Notes under the pieces: generated by a model | Told to the model about the DNA's origin: nothing | Databases searched by the model: none | The model's input: the letters and a program-made list of their open reading frames with translations, nothing else | Source of the DNA: Ricinus communis | Taxonomy: Eukaryota > Streptophyta > Magnoliopsida > Malpighiales > Euphorbiaceae | Reading direction: 5' to 3' | Length of the DNA stretch: 64,000 bases | Assembly (NCBI RefSeq): GCF_019578655.1 | Contig: NC_063261.1 | Span: 19,706,216 to 19,770,215, forward strand | Part shown: positions 59,981 to 64,000 of the stretch, in pieces | How the letters are laid out: each line of letters begins with the position of its first letter | How positions within the stretch are numbered: position 1 is the first letter of the stretch | Made by a program: the position numbers and the translations under genes

Positions 59981-60660
59981 GTTTTTTTTTTAAATCAATA
60001 AACGTCATTAAAACAAATCCCAAAACATCAGTTAGGAAGGGAGGATGAATTCCTGGTCAAACCTTAAGACCAGATACTGAATCAGATGCTCGGGGTAAGA
60101 CATGAGCAACACGATTCACTGATCGAGCAACAAAAGGAACAGAAACATTAACCAGTTCCTGGATCAGGAATTCACAATCATCCACTAACATGCCAAAAGA
60201 AGAAGAATCAGAAGACTTTGACTTTGGAGAGCTTTCACAAGTATAAGAGCATCAGATTCTACCAAGACATTGCAGTGAGAATTAGCTTTCAACCAACTAA
60301 GTGTTTCACGCAATCCCATTGCTTCAGTGTGAGGCCGAAGTCGCCGAAGATCCATGAGCTGCTGAAATAAAAGTCCTGCATGATCACGTAACACAAAACC
60401 AAAACCTGTTCTTCCATTGAAAGTCGCTGCATCCACATTATATTTTAGATATCCCAGTTGAGGTTTCTGCCAAGGGAGTAATGGGGATGAAGTGGCAGAA
60501 GAAGGCTGGTATGTCTCAGTAGCTGCTAGCCAGTTAGTAAATAAATTGAGTTCTCCTTGTAGGATCTGAGAGTTACCCTTGCGCTTACCTTCCCAAATCA
60601 ATTCATTTCGGCTGGACCAAATGCTCCAACAAATCATTGCTGCCTTGCTAACATCTTAGG
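59981..60660 (-). mobile_element. 3' end of a LINE (RNase H-like region), 5'-truncated
   Basis: On the minus strand, 60185-60637 encodes the typical plant LINE tail: I-C-W-S-I-W-S-S-R-N-E-L-I-W, then K-Y-N-V-D-A-A and G-F-G-F-V-L-R-D, E-A-M-G-L-R-E-T-L-S-W. This is the RNase H-like domain with the D and E of its active site. A frameshift near 60220 moves the rest (F-V-A-R-S-V-N-R-V-A-H-V-L) into another frame. The element ends in a poly-A tail, seen as poly-T at 59982-59991. It lies antisense to the cyclin gene. No target-site duplication was found. Confidence 0.75.
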
Positions 60661-61529
60661 GCTTTTAGCATTTGATGGCACGTATTATGAAAATTTTGCT
60701 TAATTAGATTGGTTTCTCCTTGAACGTTAAATAGGATGTCAAGACATTTAATTTTCATGAAGGTTATCGACCATGTGGAGCTTGAATCAAGAATTATAGA
60801 CCACAATTGCTTCCCAATCTGTTTGCAGATCTAATGGCTCTAACAGTTCTTTCTCACATGTTAGTTTTTGAGGCAGTGTTGTAGACAATGAAGTAGTCTA
60901 TTCCTAAGCATTCTGGATGTTCACCTTGAAAGCCTCAATTTTAGATGGTTAAGTAGCTTACAGTAGGCCTAGAAAATGGCATTTGTATACTAACGATGGT
61001 TCGGAGATAAATGACTATAAGCATGGTGCCGGAGACTTTCATCAGATAGTGAAGGAAAAGAAAACAGTTTAACCTAAAAAGCTTTCTCGGGGCTTATTCA
61101 ATAAACCTGTCTTCAGGCTACTCTGTCGTCGTTAGACTCGAAATCAATGCAAAGCTGAAGGTGGGTGCATCAACTTTTAGCAGATGTTGCTGATTTGCTA
61201 AATTATAGGTATGGATGACTGGAAACGATTACACTGTAGAAATACACAACAAATGTTAATCCTGACAACTGAAAAGAAATGTTGAAAGTCATTGATGGTT
61301 AGATGGACAGATTGAAGACTCTTATTTTGCATTTTCGTGGAGATATGGGATTAAAATAAGCAGAACTCGATGGGGGTGCAAAATTGCAGCACTGTAAAAT
61401 TACAAACAACGGCACCATTTGATTCTTGATCTCTCAGAATAGTGCCCGCAAATCAACTCAAGACATCTTTCTTGGCCTACAGGAAGATGGTCTCTAATTC
61501 TCCTAGAAGGATGCAAAAAGAATTAAGAT
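60661..61529. other. Spacer downstream of the homeodomain gene
   Basis: No gene. The part close to 61529 is the 3' untranslated region of the minus-strand homeodomain gene. Confidence 0.5.
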
Positions 61530-63237
61530 TTAAGCAGCAGATTTACTTCTTGTCACTCGGCCACCTACTCGTGTTTCCTGAGCTTTTGGTAGATTAGCTG
61601 GGGCTATTTTTGCTTCCTCTTTTTTCGATTCTAAATCTGATAACCGATCACCTGAATTATGCTTTCTCTTTCTAGATTTTGGGGTTTTAGAATTTTGTGC
61701 ACAGCATTTCGGAATGCCCAACACCGTTTCCCTTGCATCTTCTACATAAATCTCCACCATGGCATCACCAATCTTAGGTGATTCCTCCCTCTGAGCTGCA
61801 CTGTCAATAGCAGCTCCACTAACTGTTTCAGGTGCTGATTCAAGCAGTATTGTAGTTGTTTTAGACACGGGAGAATTGTTTTCTGGAGTTTTTCCAATTC
61901 TATTTGCATCCATAGATGATGAATGGTTGAAGCTCCACCGAGCATTCTCAAACCACTTGGTAACCTGCAAAATACAACTACTTTTGGATAAGAAGAACAA
62001 GAAACAATTTTCGCTAAACCCAAAAAGAGAAGAAAGGTTATTTTAAGAAGGGATAATGATTTCAGGAAATCTAAAGAAATTCCAGGACTTAGGACTCCTG
62101 ATATCATTATCCTTCAAAGAAAGAATGTTTCAGCTTCACAGTCAATAACAACAAGGTATCACCTGCTGGTATGTGATTCCTAGCTCTTCCGCCAGATGTT
62201 CTTTTCTATCGCGGTCAGGATATTGATTTTCCTTAAAGGATCTGTAGAGGCCCTGCATTGCAAATGGCCATCAACCAAAACTCTAACATGCCTAAACAAT
62301 ATCACAAAGAAAGGGATGAAGTTTCATGTTATAATAGTAACTCTTTCTACTGACACCCAAACTAGAATAATGGGCCAGGCACAACATATAATATCAAGGA
62401 ATCTACTTATTAACAAAATCAGGAGCTACAAACATAGGACACAAAACAAAAATACCTTTGTCACAGTTTCACCGAGTCTTCTATATCCAGATGGCCTAAC
62501 TGTTTTGCCACAGGAACTGGATGGAGAAGTGCCTTCGTGTGCTTTAGTTGGTGTAATGCTTGTATTTTCAGAAATAAGCCTTTGACGACTTCTCTTTGGT
62601 ACATACTCGGTCTCCTTTAGGTCTTGCTTTCCTGTATCAGTCACAGAAGCATTTCCATTAGCTGATCCCAAAGCAGCTTGTGTGCTTTTCCTCCTCTTCA
62701 CCGCTCCCACGTCATCAGTGAAATCTTCATCATCACTCGAGTCAGAAGAAACATTTCCATATGTTTCCTTCATAGAAACGGACCCAAACAAGATAAAAAA
62801 ACCAGAGAGAAGAAAAGAACAGAAAAACAATTTCTCAGACACTTTAGGACTAGAAGTCATAGCAAAAAGATCTCCACAGACAAAACAGTACGTATAAAAG
62901 AAAGCGGTCAAAACCTCACGTGAATACAACTAATCCACATGTTTTTCATTTCAACCTAGGCATTAGAGGTCAACAGAATCCTTATCATCTGACCAGGCAT
63001 TGGGACATTATATTATTTATAGAAAAGAACTCGACTGAGAAACTGTCTTCATTGCTTTATGATCCATAGAGCAGGACTGTGATAGGTGTACTGCATGGTA
63101 CAAAGCTGTTTATTTTGTGAGCATACACAAAATGTTGAATACGAACATGGACCAAATTTAGTTGTAAGCATTGTCATTATTTTTGCTGCTTATAACAATA
63201 TATTCTACACGAACACATTATAGAGTAGAAATATGTA

Positions 63238-63295
<58 letters not shown>

Positions 63296-64000
63296 TGTTA
63301 AAAACTGTAGTTCATATTAACGCTGAATTAATTAGATTTTCCTCACTTCTCAACAATACGGACGGAACACTATTTTTATCAGAAAATTAAAATCTAATTA
63401 TAATAAATTGATAATGCTTAAAATAGTTATATACTTGAATAAAAAGGGAGTTGACACATATGAATGGAACAGAGAACCAAATAAAAATATAAGATGAATG
63501 GGAACTTACATCATACAGTTTTTTGTAGTCCAATCTCTCAACATTTCTCTTCCCAGAAATGGGTGCAGAACCATCTTGGCTAGGATTTGGCTCTTCTATG
63601 GATAATAGCTCACTCTGTAAAGATTGCTTCTTCTTTCGACCACGTTTAGATCCTTCTTTAGTAGAATCTCCTCGAGTTCCAACAGAGATGCGCCTTTCAT
63701 CTTCTCCAGATAACTCATTATTATCAAGGGTAGCAGCAAGATCCTCAGAATCAGAAGTAAAATCAGAACTTGAACTTTCCTCCTTCACAATGTCATCAAG
63801 ATCTGGAGCATCAGGATCATAGTCATCATCCCCTGAATCTTCAGAAGAAAGCCCCAACTGCTGTTTATCACCAGGCGGAGCCTCTAATTCATCAGACGTG
63901 AAGTCAGAGTCATCGGAGTCATCAGAGCTTGATTCGTCTCCCTGACTCTTCTCATCAATTTCTGGAATGTCAGGGTCATAATCATTGTCATCAGAATCAT
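61530..64000 (-). CDS. PHD finger/homeodomain protein (PRHA/HAT3.1-like), 3' part
   Basis: Four exons on the minus strand are in the window: 63510-64000 (continuing past the edge), 62456-62767, 62163-62252 and 61530-61964. They join in phase 0. The first visible exon is full of Asp/Ser repeats such as D-Y-D-P-D-A-P-D and S-D-S-D-F-T-S-D. The next has a basic R-G-R-K-K-K and K-R-S-R-Q-R-L area. The homeodomain is split: L-Y-R-S-F-K-E-N-Q-Y-P-D-R in the 62163 exon and V-T-K-W-F-E-N-A-R-W-S in the last exon, the recognition helix. The C-terminus ends R-V-T-R-S-K-S-A-A. PHD finger and start codon must lie beyond 64000. Family members are nuclear; PRH was found as a binder of a defence-gene promoter. 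Confidence 0.92.
63241..63294. repeat. Compound (GT)15(GA)12 microsatellite
   Basis: An unbroken GT run followed directly by a GA run, inside an intron of the homeodomain gene. Likely polymorphic. Confidence 0.95.

Noticed and set aside
62196..62923. Plus-strand frames opposite the homeodomain gene
   Set aside because: Shadow frames across introns and exons of the minus-strand gene.
1..64000. CRISPR arrays, bacterial operons, or a phage-like system
   Set aside because: No regularly spaced repeats or prokaryotic gene layout; intron-rich plant genes throughout.

Overview
This window is nuclear DNA of a flowering plant, almost certainly a eudicot. The genes have many short exons with GT-AG introns. 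The spacers are very AT-rich, with long (TA)n, (GA)n and poly-T runs. All recognisable proteins are plant families: Kelch-less F-box proteins, bHLH, single-C2H2 EAR repressor, A3-type cyclin, TIP41-like, PHD/homeodomain protein, GH95 fucosidase. A short piece of plastid inverted-repeat DNA is embedded in one spacer. A rosid, perhaps of the Malpighiales/Euphorbiaceae kind, would fit the general look, but I cannot fix the species from sequence alone.

Layout. 0-4 kb: two intronless F-box genes in tandem (+). 5.3-7.3 kb: a five-exon bHLH transcription factor (-). 7.4-12.9 kb: spacer with two inverted-repeat (MITE-like) elements and a coding relic. 12.9-13.3 kb: a two-exon LYR-motif protein (-). 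13.4-17 kb: spacer with a plastid insertion (ycf2 5' end to trnI-CAU), then a zf-GRF gene broken by in-frame stops. 18.8-31.9 kb: two complete ten-exon alpha-L-fucosidase (GH95) genes in tandem (+), followed by a decayed third copy of the last exon. 34-35 kb: an NFD6-like organellar protein. 35-44 kb: gene-poor DNA with duplications and DNA-transposon-like relics. 44.4-45.0 kb: an intronless C2H2 zinc-finger repressor. 47.3-53.0 kb: an eight-exon TIP41-like gene (-) whose last intron carries a MULE relic. 54.8-55.1 kb: mitochondrial-type ribosomal protein L6 behind a leader intron. 56.1-59.6 kb: an eight-exon A3-type cyclin. 60-60.7 kb: 3' end of a LINE. 61.5-64 kb: the 3' part of a PHD/homeodomain (PRHA/HAT3.1-type) gene, running off the edge (-).

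The genes do not form a pathway. The local themes are tandem duplication (F-box pair, fucosidase pair plus relic, many 35-220 bp duplications in introns and spacers) and decay of inserted DNA. Two of the small genes (LYR protein, NFD6-like) carry promoter motifs typical of nuclear genes for organelle proteins.

I rebuilt exon structures by hand from splice sites, reading phase and family resemblance. Every multi-exon model listed as complete closes in frame. I found no convincing undescribed system. The most informative items are the fucosidase duplication series, the plastid insertion, the interrupted zf-GRF gene and the transposon-loaded TIP41 intron.
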